From JBLHKS01 sp047620505 (GTDB taxonomy: Bacteria > Verrucomicrobiota > Verrucomicrobiia > Verrucomicrobiales > DEV007): a stretch of 36,639 bases of DNA. The position numbers and the translations under genes were made by a program. The DNA is taken from assembly GCA_047620505.1 (NCBI GenBank), contig JBLHKS010000054.1, positions 1 through 36,639 on the forward strand, in the 5' to 3' direction. Of this stretch, positions 1-6,878 are shown piece after piece (position 1 is the stretch's first letter; the number at the start of each line of letters is the position of its first letter). The notes beneath the pieces are model-generated. The model was not told where the DNA came from and made no database searches. It was given only the letters and a program-made list of their open reading frames with translations.

Positions 1-39
1 CTTTTGGGGGGCCGCCACCCCACCACTACGAAGTTAGCC

Positions 40-735
40 ATGTCCACTTTCCAACCCACTCGCTGGAGCCTGATCCAGCAGGCCGCCGCACCGCCGGACA
101 CGCTCTCTCGCGACCGCGCCTGGAGCGAATTCGATGCGCTTTACCGTTCGCCACTGATTGGTTTCGCGCGGCGCAAGGGCTGGGGCGAGGGAGAGGCCGA
201 GGACCACATCCAGACGTTTCTCGCCAAGCTCGCCGATCGCGATTGGCTGGCCGAAGCGGCACCGGATCGTGGGAAAATGCGGACGTTCCTCCTCGCTCGA
301 TTGCACAAACACCTCGGCGACGCCCGGAAATTCGCCAACGCGCAGAAACGCGGCGGTGGTGCGGAGCCGGTCGAGTTGGACCAGCAGCTGCTGGCTGACG
401 ACTCGGCTGAGCCGGATGTGGAGGAGTTTGATCGGGAATGGGCGCGGGCGATCCTGCGTCGGGTGCTCGACAGGCTGCGCGCTGAAGCTAAGGCCAGTGG
501 CAAGACGGAGTTTTACGAATTGCTGCGCTCGCAGCTCACCGGCGAGGGCGATGGCGGAGTTCGGGAAACGGCGATCGCTCTTGGCAAGTCAGAGGGCGCG
601 GTTCGGGTCGCGTTGCACCGGTTTCGGGATCGGTTTCGCGAATTGATGCGGGCGGAGGTCGAGCAGACGCTGTTGCCAGGCGAGGATGTCGTTGAGGAAA
701 TGGGCTATCTCGCTCGAGTATTGCGGGAGGCGTGA
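40..735 (+). CDS. ECF-like RNA polymerase sigma factor (PVC type)
   Basis: Predicted sigma-70 family factor of about 231 residues. The N-terminal two thirds carry the sigma-2-like helices, with FDALYRSPLIGFARRKG and a following acidic stretch EAEDHIQTFLAKL. The C-terminal part has a sigma-4-like helix-turn-helix, where ETAIALGKSEGAVRVALHR lies near residues 180-200. Such factors are expanded in Planctomycetes and Verrucomicrobia and direct transcription of surface and catabolic genes. I chose ATG 40 because MSTFQPTRWSLI is a typical family start; an upstream TTG at 4 adds an uncharacteristic leader. The DUF1501 gene begins 21 bp downstream, so the two may be co-transcribed. No anti-sigma factor or kinase is adjacent. 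A full CCAGCAGCTGCTGG palindrome lies inside the gene at 381-394. Confidence 0.85.
   Translation: MSTFQPTRWSLIQQAAAPPDTLSRDRAWSEFDALYRSPLIGFARRKGWGEGEAEDHIQTFLAKLADRDWLAEAAPDRGKMRTFLLARLHKHLGDARKFANAQKRGGGAEPVELDQQLLADDSAEPDVEEFDREWARAILRRVLDRLRAEAKASGKTEFYELLRSQLTGEGDGGVRETAIALGKSEGAVRVALHRFRDRFRELMRAEVEQTLLPGEDVVEEMGYLARVLREA
381..394. repeat. CCAGCAGCTGCTGG palindrome, exact copy
   Basis: Perfect 14-bp palindrome inside the sigma factor gene, read as Asp-Gln-Gln-Leu-Leu. One of 27 GCAGCTGC-core sites in the window. Confidence 0.9.
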
Positions 736-756
736 TTTCGGTCCAGATTTCGCCTC

Positions 757-2145
757 ATGAACGCGACCAATCGCCGAGATTTTTTCCTGCGCGCTGGCGG
801 CGGCTTTGCTGGGCTCGCCCTGACTGACTTGCTCGCTCGCGACCAAGGCCGAAATCCGCATTTTCAAGCGAAAGCCAAGCACGTCATTTTCCTTTTCATG
901 AATGGCGGGCCGAGCCAGGTCGATACGTTTGATCCCAAGCCTGCGCTGACGAAATGGCATGGGAAAAAATATGAAGGGCCGCTTGAAGTCGGCTCAAACG
1001 GCCGAGCGATCGGGCACTTGAGCCAAACGCCGTTCGAGTTCAAACAACACGGCCAGAGCGGGCTGCCGATCAGCAGTCTCTACCCGAATCTGGCGAAGCA
1101 CGCGGACGACCTTTGCGTGATCCGCTCAATGCATTCGGACACGCCGGCGCACGCCTCAGGCTGCATCCAGATGAATACGGGAGCGGTGAACATCGGTAAG
1201 CCGTGCCTCGGTTCCTGGCTGAATTATGGCTTAGGATCAGAGAACGAAAATCTGCCGTCTTTTGTCGTGATGACCGATCCTCGTGGAGGGCCGATCGGCA
1301 GCGGCTCGAATTGGTCGAGCGGTTTCATGCCGGCGGCTTTTCAAGGGACGATGTTCAGGAGTGACGGGCCTCCTGTGCTGAATTTGAAGACTCCAGCGGG
1401 CGTCGACGATCAGACTCAGCGCCGTAGTCTCGATCTTTTGAAGCAGTTGAACGAGCAGCACGCCGCTAACCGAAAAAACGAAGACGAGCTGCTCGCGCGG
1501 ATCGAATCTTACGAGTTGGCGTATCGAATGCAGACAGCAGCTGCTGAGGCGGTCGACTTGAACCTGGAGTCGGCGAAGACCCGCGAAATGTATGCCATGG
1601 ACGAAAAGTTAACGTCGGACTTCGGCCGAAAATGCCTGATTTCGCGCCGCTTGATCGAGCGTGGCGTCCGCTTCATTCAGCTCTATTCGGGAGGCGGCCA
1701 CATCGAGGACACGTGGGACGGCCACAACGACTGCATCAGCAATCACAAGCTCCACGCAGGCGAGACGGATCAGCCAATTGCCGCGCTGATCGAGGATCTG
1801 AAGCGCACAGGTCTGTGGGAAGAAACGTTGCTCGTCTGGGGCGGCGAATTCGGCCGGACGCCGACGAGCGAGGGCGTCGACAAACCTGGCCGCGATCACA
1901 ATTGGCACGGCTTTACGATGTGGTTAGCCGGTGCGGGCGTCAAAGGCGGCCAGGCGATTGGCGCGACAGACGAATTTGGCTTCGCCGCCGTTGAAGACCG
2001 CGCACACGTCAGCGATCTGCACGCGACGATTCTGCATCTGGCAGGGCTTGATCACGAGCGGCTGACGTATTTTCATCAGGGGCTCGATCAGCGCCTGACC
2101 GGCGTCACGCGGGAAATCAAATTGATCGAAAAGGCGTTCGCTTAG
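757..2145 (+). CDS. DUF1501 family protein, Tat-exported, sulfatase-like fold
   Basis: A 462-residue DUF1501 protein, an alkaline-phosphatase/sulfatase-fold family abundant in Planctomycetes and Verrucomicrobia. The N-terminus has a twin-arginine signal (NRRDFFLRAGGGFAG, residues 5-19), so export as a folded protein is likely. Family landmarks are FLFMNGGPSQVDTFDPKP near residues 45-62, GGEFGRTPTSEG near 363-374 and DHNWHGFTMWLAGAGVKGG near 383-401. Relatives usually sit next to DUF1549/DUF1553 cytochrome-containing genes, which are absent here. The substrate is unknown; a role in surface polysaccharide or sulfate-ester metabolism is inference from genomic context in the group. It follows the sigma factor by 21 bp. 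Confidence 0.9.
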   Translation: MNATNRRDFFLRAGGGFAGLALTDLLARDQGRNPHFQAKAKHVIFLFMNGGPSQVDTFDPKPALTKWHGKKYEGPLEVGSNGRAIGHLSQTPFEFKQHGQSGLPISSLYPNLAKHADDLCVIRSMHSDTPAHASGCIQMNTGAVNIGKPCLGSWLNYGLGSENENLPSFVVMTDPRGGPIGSGSNWSSGFMPAAFQGTMFRSDGPPVLNLKTPAGVDDQTQRRSLDLLKQLNEQHAANRKNEDELLARIESYELAYRMQTAAAEAVDLNLESAKTREMYAMDEKLTSDFGRKCLISRRLIERGVRFIQLYSGGGHIEDTWDGHNDCISNHKLHAGETDQPIAALIEDLKRTGLWEETLLVWGGEFGRTPTSEGVDKPGRDHNWHGFTMWLAGAGVKGGQAIGATDEFGFAAVEDRAHVSDLHATILHLAGLDHERLTYFHQGLDQRLTGVTREIKLIEKAFA

Positions 2146-2203
2146 GACTCGTTGCTTACGCTCTGTAATCCCTGATTCAAAGGTTCGTCTAAAACAGTTC
2201 TTC

Positions 2204-3175
2204 ATGAAAATCCTGGCCGCATATTCAATCATCGCCCTTGCGTTCCTGCCGTTCACCCAAGCAGCAGAGCCTGAATTTAATCCCCGAACTGTGATCAAGA
2301 AATCGTTTCCGCCGATCGTGGAACCGAAATCGGTTTCTATGCAGGAAGCCGAAAATGAAGAGTGGGTCAGGGACGACGAATTGGTGCTGGGCTTAGTCGT
2401 AAACGGAAAGGCGCGAGCCTACCCGATCAACACGCTGACGGGTCCGCGCAGGGAGATCATCAACGATGAGCTGGGTGGCCGGTCGATCGCCGCGACGTGG
2501 TGACATCTCTGCCACAACGGCATCGTGTATGTCCGTGAACAGCCTGAATTGAAAGAGAAGAAACTCACCTTTGCCGTGTCCGGCAAGCTGTGGAATCGCA
2601 GTCTCGTGATGGTCGATTCGGGAACCGAATCCCTCTGGAGCCACCTGCTGGGCAAGGCGATGGACGGCGAACTCAAGGGGACGATTTTGGAGACGCTGCC
2701 GTCGACGATGGCCGATTGGAAGTCGTGGAAGATCGATCATCCGGAAACCACGGTGCTCGCCCTGAAGCGAACCAGCCGCGAGTTCGTTAAGGAATTTCAC
2801 GAGGACGTCGATCGCTTCGTGCTGGGTCTCAGGACGCCTTTGGTGGCGAAGTCTTATGGATTCGGAGTCTTGAAGGAAAAGAGAGTGATCAACGATGAGT
2901 TTGATGGCGAACCAGTGATCGTCGTTTTTCGGCCCGAAAGCGCCGGTGGCCGGGCCTACAGTCGGAAGTTGGAAGGCAAAACGCTCCAGTTCGAATCGAC
3001 TAACGAAGGCAAATCACTCCAAGACGTCGGGAGCAAGTCAATGTGGAATCCAGAGTCGGGAATTTGTGAGAGCGGAGCGCTTGAAGGCAGTCGACTCGAC
3101 GAAATACCGGCGATCGTTTCGTTCAAGAGGGCGTGGGACGTTTTCTATCCGGAAAGCAAGCCTTACAACGAATGA
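2204..3175 (+). CDS. DUF3179 family protein, putative selenoprotein (Sec100, UxxC)
   Basis: An exported DUF3179 protein of 323 residues if the in-frame TGA at 2501-2503 is decoded as selenocysteine. The frame is unbroken before and after the TGA. Residues 1-20 form a signal peptide. The conserved segment GKARAYPINTLTGPRREIIN leads into GGRSIAATW, then U100-H-L-C103, then HNGIVYV. In DUF3179 homologues this site is normally a Cys-Pro-Leu-Cys type motif, so TGA replaces the first Cys. Downstream the family pattern continues with TFAVSGKLWNRSLVMVD and ESLWSHLLGKA. A SECIS-like hairpin lies at 2517-2536. The alternative is a nonsense mutation or sequencing error, but the precise Cys position, intact downstream frame and hairpin favour Sec. 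The function of DUF3179 is not established; a redox role is inferred from UxxC. Confidence 0.78.
2501..2503 (+). other. In-frame UGA, predicted selenocysteine codon
   Basis: TGA is codon 100 of the DUF3179 gene. It falls between Trp99 and His-Leu-Cys and matches the first Cys of the family's Cys-x-x-Cys motif. Coding continues in the same frame for 223 codons. Confidence 0.75.
2517..2536 (+). promoter_or_regulatory. Predicted bacterial SECIS hairpin
   Basis: Seven base pairs form between ACGGCAU (2517-2523) and AUG plus CCGU (2529-2531, 2533-2536), with one bulged U at 2532 and a five-base loop CGUGU (2524-2528). The loop has G at its second position followed by U, and that G lies 21 bases beyond the UGA. 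Bacterial SECIS models ask for a short stem, a small apical loop with G in the first two positions and a UGA-to-loop distance of about 16-37 bases, and all are met. A weaker competing TGCC/GGCA stem exists at 2510-2522. Confidence 0.65.
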
Positions 3176-3186
3176 CTTCGTTTCAG

Positions 3187-3200
3187 CCAGCAGCTGCTGA
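3187..3200. repeat. GCAGCTGC-core palindrome (CCAGCAGCTGCTGA), intergenic
   Basis: Near-complete copy of the repeated palindrome, 12 bases after the stop of the DUF3179 gene. No T-run follows, so it is not a classical terminator. Confidence 0.85.
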
Positions 3201-3296
3201 GCAAAACTCCGGAATTTGGATTCGGCCAGATCTCTTGAACGGGCGATTCATCCCTTGCGCCGCAAACTTTCCTTCTTAGGGTGGCGCTTCCGTTTT

Positions 3297-3318
3297 GGGC
3301 GGGATTTTCTGTCCGCCC
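3297..3318. other. GC-rich hairpin upstream of the cyclophilin gene
   Basis: GGGCGG (3297-3302) pairs with CCGCCC (3313-3318) across a ten-base loop. It lies in the 189-base gap before the cyclophilin start. There is no T-run, so it is probably a leader structure or of no function. Confidence 0.35.
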
Positions 3319-3364
3319 GAAGCACCATTTACCACGCATTCTAAGACCTGAAAAAAGCATTCCT

Positions 3365-3862
3365 GTGAACGATATCCGGATCAATCTCAAAACTTCGAAG
3401 GGCGAAATCACGGCGACCCTGTTTGCCAGCAAAACGCCTCTGACCTGCGCAAACTTCCTGAATCTCGCGACTCGCGGTTATTATAATGGGCTGACTTTTC
3501 ACCGCGTCATCGCCGACTTCATGGTTCAGGGCGGCGACCCGACCGGCACTGGCTCAGGCGGTCCGGGCTACAAATTTGAGGACGAGGTCCATCCAGATCT
3601 CAAGCACACGAATCCAGGCACGTTCTCGATGGCCAACTCGGGCCCCGGGACGAACGGGAGTCAGTTTTTCATCACGCACGGAGCGACTACCTGGCTCGAT
3701 GGCAAACACACGGTGTTCGGCAAAGTCGACGAGGGCCAGACTGTGGTCGATGCGATCGCTCAGGGCGATAAAATTGAGTCGATCGAGATTCTCGATTCTA
3801 CCGAGGAGCTTTTCGAGGCAAAAAAGGACCGCCTTGCCGATTGGAATTCGAAATTGGGGTGA
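3365..3862 (+). CDS. Peptidyl-prolyl cis-trans isomerase, cyclophilin type
   Basis: Cyclophilin-type PPIase of 165 residues that speeds cis-trans isomerisation of prolyl bonds during folding. Diagnostic blocks are YYNGLTFHRVIADFMVQGGD with the catalytic Arg after FH, GSGGPGYKFEDE, GTFSMANSGPGTNGSQFFIT, and WLDGKHTVFGKV. No signal peptide is seen from the chosen start, so a cytoplasmic location is likely. I prefer GTG 3365 because the sequence VNDIRINLKTSKGEI begins exactly where cyclophilins begin; the open frame extends upstream to 3281, but that extension is uncharacteristic. There is no clear Shine-Dalgarno. The C-terminus carries a short charged tail beyond the usual domain. Confidence 0.93.
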   Translation: MNDIRINLKTSKGEITATLFASKTPLTCANFLNLATRGYYNGLTFHRVIADFMVQGGDPTGTGSGGPGYKFEDEVHPDLKHTNPGTFSMANSGPGTNGSQFFITHGATTWLDGKHTVFGKVDEGQTVVDAIAQGDKIESIEILDSTEELFEAKKDRLADWNSKLG

Positions 3863-3977
3863 AGTGAGGTTCGCTCAACAAAGTGAGTGACATCAAGCTT
3901 AGCCTGAGACGAATAAACTGGCGAAATGAGGATGCCGAAGCGCTCCTCGTTGCCACGCGCCAAACCAAAGAGAAAAG

Positions 3978-4406
3978 ATGATCGATATTTTGATGGTGGA
4001 GGATAACCCGGGAGATGTCGGGTTGACCAAGGCGGCATTGGAAGACGGAAAGATCGCGAATTTGCTTCATGTCTGCATGAATGGCGAAGACGCGCTGTCG
4101 TTTCTGAAGCGCGAGGGCGATTACGTCGACGCTCCGCGGCCTGACATTATTTTGCTCGATCTCAATCTTCCCGGGATGCACGGGGCTGAGTTGCTCGAAG
4201 AAATTAAGCAGGATCCGATCCTGACACGCATCCCAGTTGTGGTGCTGACAACTTCGACAGCAGATGAGGATATCCTCAAGGCCTATCAACTTCACGCCAG
4301 CTGCTATATTACTAAGCCGGTTGATTTTGAGCAGTTCATCAAAGTGGTCCACTCGTTTGAGGACTTCTGGTTCGCAGTTGTGAAACTGCCGCCGAAAGAC
4401 GATTAG
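3978..4406 (+). CDS. Single-domain response regulator (Rcp1-like REC)
   Basis: A stand-alone receiver domain of 142 residues with no output domain. Acidic pocket residues are E8 and D9, the phospho-acceptor is D61 in DIILLDLNLPG, the conserved Thr lies in VVVLTTST, and the Lys in CYITKPVD. The C-terminal extension EDFWFAVVKLP is typical of Rcp1-like regulators that pair with phytochrome-type or hybrid histidine kinases. It is clearly paralogous to the regulator at 21208-21648: both share NAPRPD or DAPRPD, EDILKAY and ITKPVD. No kinase is adjacent, so its partner is elsewhere. The next gene starts 6 bp after its stop, suggesting co-transcription. Confidence 0.93.
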   Translation: MIDILMVEDNPGDVGLTKAALEDGKIANLLHVCMNGEDALSFLKREGDYVDAPRPDIILLDLNLPGMHGAELLEEIKQDPILTRIPVVVLTTSTADEDILKAYQLHASCYITKPVDFEQFIKVVHSFEDFWFAVVKLPPKDD

Positions 4407-4412
4407 AAGGCT

Positions 4413-4859
4413 ATGGCGAGACCTGCACCTGACCCAGTCGACGTCCAGCAGCTGCCGGCGCTGGCTCAGGCCGTCATCCGCAATGCGAAGTTCCCCCAAC
4501 TCGCGACGATTGACGGAAATCGGCCGCGAGTGCGCCCGGTTTCGCCGGTCAAGGTCGATGGATTCACCGTTTATGTGGCCAATCTTCGGGGATATCATAA
4601 AACGGCAGAGATCGCCGCAAATCCGAACGTCGAGCTCTGTTACCTCGACGAACGGCATGATCAGGTTCGAATCACAGGAGTCGCTGAGGTCCTGAACGAC
4701 GCGGCTGCGTTGAACGAAATCTGGGAATCAAACCCATTGCTGAGGCAATATCTCGGCAGCGTCGACAATCCGGAGTTGATCGTTTACCGAATCCGGCCCG
4801 AACGAGTTCGCTTCATGCGTGAGTGGGCGCTGGAATATCACGAAGTCCCTATCGGTTGA
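4413..4859 (+). CDS. Pyridoxamine 5'-phosphate oxidase-related FMN-binding protein
   Basis: A 148-residue split-barrel protein of the PNPOx-like superfamily. Recognisable segments are KFPQLATIDGNRPRVRPVSP (residues 27-46), which forms the first strands, KTAEIAANPNVELCYLD in the middle, and QVRITGVAEVLND. Such proteins bind FMN, F420 or heme and reduce small molecules; the substrate cannot be told from sequence. It follows the response regulator by 6 bp and is followed closely by the acetyltransferase, so a plus-strand operon of 3978-5328 is plausible. A degenerate CCAGCAGCTGCCGG site lies at 4445-4458. Confidence 0.8.
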   Translation: MARPAPDPVDVQQLPALAQAVIRNAKFPQLATIDGNRPRVRPVSPVKVDGFTVYVANLRGYHKTAEIAANPNVELCYLDERHDQVRITGVAEVLNDAAALNEIWESNPLLRQYLGSVDNPELIVYRIRPERVRFMREWALEYHEVPIG

Positions 4860-4863
4860 GTCG

Positions 4864-5328
4864 ATGGAAATCGGATGGCCAGGTTGGCGCGATCGGCTTT
4901 TCAAGCCCGCGTTGACGCTTCGGCCAGCCCGAAATTCGGAATTGGACCAGCTCTGCGATTTCTATGAATCGTGTATGCGGCCCTACTCAGAAGAATTCGA
5001 TCCCTGGAACCCGGATCTCTTTCGAAGCCGGTTCAAAGCAGACGAAACTGAGGTTCTTCAGGTAGGAATCAGGTTCGCAGGGCTGCTGAAAACGCAGGTT
5101 TATGAAACCCACGTTTATTTGGCCGACGTCCAGCTAAAGCCGGAAATTCGCAATCGCGGAGTCGGCACAAAGCTGGTTAAACTGACTTTAGAACGCGCCA
5201 GCGCCCTGGATCTCCCGGTTCAACTTCGAGTCCTCCGCAACAATCCAGCTCTAACGCTTTATAAGCGGCTGGGATTTCGAATTATAGAAGAAGCGCGAAC
5301 CCACTTTCTATTCGAAAGCGTCCCCTGA
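4864..5328 (+). CDS. GNAT family N-acetyltransferase
   Basis: A 154-residue GCN5-related acyltransferase. The acetyl-CoA binding loop is visible as LKPEIRNRGVGTKLVKLTLE (R/Q-x-x-G-x-G/A type). It is followed by the typical alpha4/beta6 segment LRVLRNNPALTLYKRLGFRI near the C-terminus. The substrate is unknown. ATG 4864 lies 5 bp after the preceding stop; an in-frame ATG at 4819 would overlap the PNPOx-like gene by 41 bases and adds residues outside the domain, so 4864 is preferred. Confidence 0.83.
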   Translation: MEIGWPGWRDRLFKPALTLRPARNSELDQLCDFYESCMRPYSEEFDPWNPDLFRSRFKADETEVLQVGIRFAGLLKTQVYETHVYLADVQLKPEIRNRGVGTKLVKLTLERASALDLPVQLRVLRNNPALTLYKRLGFRIIEEARTHFLFESVP

Positions 5329-5390
5329 CGTTACAATTCCCCACGCCCATTATAATCGCGGAATGGCAGCTGGGCGACACCTTGCCTGCG

Positions 5391-5840
5391 ATGAATGGAA
5401 TCGAAGCATGGCATATTTGGATCATAATTGGGATTCTCTTAATTACTATTGAGATTTTCGTAGCTGACTTCTTTCTAGCCCTGATAGGCGTCGCCGCGCT
5501 GGTGACTTCTTTCGTAGCAGCTGCTGAAGCGGGAATGGAATGGCAGCTGGCATGTTTCACCCTGATTTCGTTCATTCTCCTCCTCACTGTCCGTCCTTTG
5601 GTCAAAAGACTCTTTTACGCCGGTTCGGACAAACACACGAGCAATGTTGACGCTCTGAGCGGCCGGACGGCAATCGTGGTCGAGCCAATCCCAAATTCTC
5701 ACGAACCGGGCCGAGTTCGCTTAGGAAGCGAAGAATGGCGCGCAATTTCCCACGATGATTCTCGCATAGAAGAAGGTTCGAAAGTTGAAGTTGTTCGAGT
5801 CGACAGCGCAACTCTGATCGTGAAGGCACTGGAATCCTAA
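5391..5840 (+). CDS. NfeD family membrane protein (short form)
   Basis: A 149-residue NfeD-like protein. Two hydrophobic segments (about residues 7-42, IWIIIGILLITIEIFVADFF and the following ALIGVAALVTSFVAA) and a third near 50-65 precede a soluble OB-fold domain of about 70 residues (GRTAIVVEPI to KVEVVRVDSATLIVKAL). Short NfeD proteins without the protease domain are normally encoded beside an SPFH/stomatin-like protein and act with it in membrane microdomain organisation. That partner follows here by 15 bp. ATG 5391 is chosen over an upstream TTG at 5382. Confidence 0.88.
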   Translation: MNGIEAWHIWIIIGILLITIEIFVADFFLALIGVAALVTSFVAAAEAGMEWQLACFTLISFILLLTVRPLVKRLFYAGSDKHTSNVDALSGRTAIVVEPIPNSHEPGRVRLGSEEWRAISHDDSRIEEGSKVEVVRVDSATLIVKALES

Positions 5841-5855
5841 CCACACAATAAAAAC

Positions 5856-6875
5856 ATGATTGCACTCCTGACACCCATCCTCGCAGACGCGTTGACGCCA
5901 ACCGTCATCATTCTGCTCTTCCTTCTCCTATTAACCATCGTGCTGATGGTTGCCGGATTGAAACTTGTCCGCCACGCCGAAACCATGGTGATCGAGAGAT
6001 TGGGGCGCTACAACAGGACTTTGAATAGTGGTTTGAACGTCATCTGGCCGATTATCGATCGCGCGAGGTCCATCAATTGGCGTTATGTCAATACATCCGT
6101 TGACGGAAAGAAAACCTTCATCGTCGACAAAATCACGCCTCGTCTCGATCTGCGTGAAACGATTTACGACTTCCCGAAGCAAAACGTCATCACAAAAGAC
6201 AACGTAGCGATTGAGATCAACGCGTTGGTCTACTTTCAGCTTACAGATCCGATGAAAGCTGTTTACGAGATCGCAAACCTTCCGGATGCGATCGAAAAAA
6301 TGACGCAGACGACTTTGCGTAACGTGATCGGTGAGCTGGACCTCGATGAGACGCTCGTCAGCCGAGACACGATCAATAAGAAACTTGTGTCGATTCTCGA
6401 TGAAGCAACGGACAAGTGGGGAGTGAAAGTCAATCGCGTTGAATTGCAGGACATCATTCCGCCGGTCGACATTCAGCAAGCGATGGAGAAGCAAATGCGC
6501 GCTGAACGCGATCGTCGCGCAGTTATTCTCACGGCCGAAGGTGCCAAACGTGCTCAGGTCCTCGAAGCCGAGGGACATCGAGAGGCCCAAGTCAACATGG
6601 CTGAAGGTGACCGACAGGCGCAAATTCTACGCGCGTCGGGCGAGGGAGAAGCTCGAGAGAGAATTGCCCAGGCCGAAAAGGAAGCCATCGGCAGAGTTTC
6701 GGAAGCGTTTGCAGATCAGAGTGCTGATCCATCAACCTATTTGATCGCGATGCGCTACATCGATACCCTTAAGAGCCTGATGGAAGGTCAAGACAACAAA
6801 ACCGTCTACCTGCCATACGAGGCTACCGGAGTTCTCGGATCCCTCGGCGCGGTGAAAGAGATGTTCAAGCACTGA
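5856..6875 (+). CDS. SPFH/Band 7 protein (stomatin/QmcA-like)
   Basis: A 339-residue membrane-anchored SPFH protein. A single N-terminal transmembrane helix (about residues 13-38) is followed by the Band 7 domain starting VRHAETMVIERLGRY, with the characteristic TPRLDLRETIYDFPKQNVIT and LDLDETLVSRDTIN. A long Ala/Glu-rich coiled coil (about residues 205-285) follows. Such proteins oligomerise into scaffolds at the membrane and recruit or inhibit proteases. The preceding NfeD gene is the classic partner and is likely co-transcribed. The stop lies only 3 bp from the stop of the opposing DUF5916 gene, leaving no room for an intergenic terminator. Confidence 0.92.
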   Translation: MIALLTPILADALTPTVIILLFLLLLTIVLMVAGLKLVRHAETMVIERLGRYNRTLNSGLNVIWPIIDRARSINWRYVNTSVDGKKTFIVDKITPRLDLRETIYDFPKQNVITKDNVAIEINALVYFQLTDPMKAVYEIANLPDAIEKMTQTTLRNVIGELDLDETLVSRDTINKKLVSILDEATDKWGVKVNRVELQDIIPPVDIQQAMEKQMRAERDRRAVILTAEGAKRAQVLEAEGHREAQVNMAEGDRQAQILRASGEGEARERIAQAEKEAIGRVSEAFADQSADPSTYLIAMRYIDTLKSLMEGQDNKTVYLPYEATGVLGSLGAVKEMFKH

Positions 6876-6878
6876 GCC

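Noticed and set aside
2501..2503. The TGA as a nonsense mutation making DUF3179 a pseudogene
   Set aside because: It replaces precisely a conserved redox Cys, the frame beyond it is intact and family-like, and a SECIS-compatible hairpin follows. Kept as the main alternative.
3910..3977. A sigma-54 promoter upstream of the response regulator at 3978
   Set aside because: The TGGCGA there has GC at the wrong distance (12 instead of 10 bases) and no dyad lies upstream.
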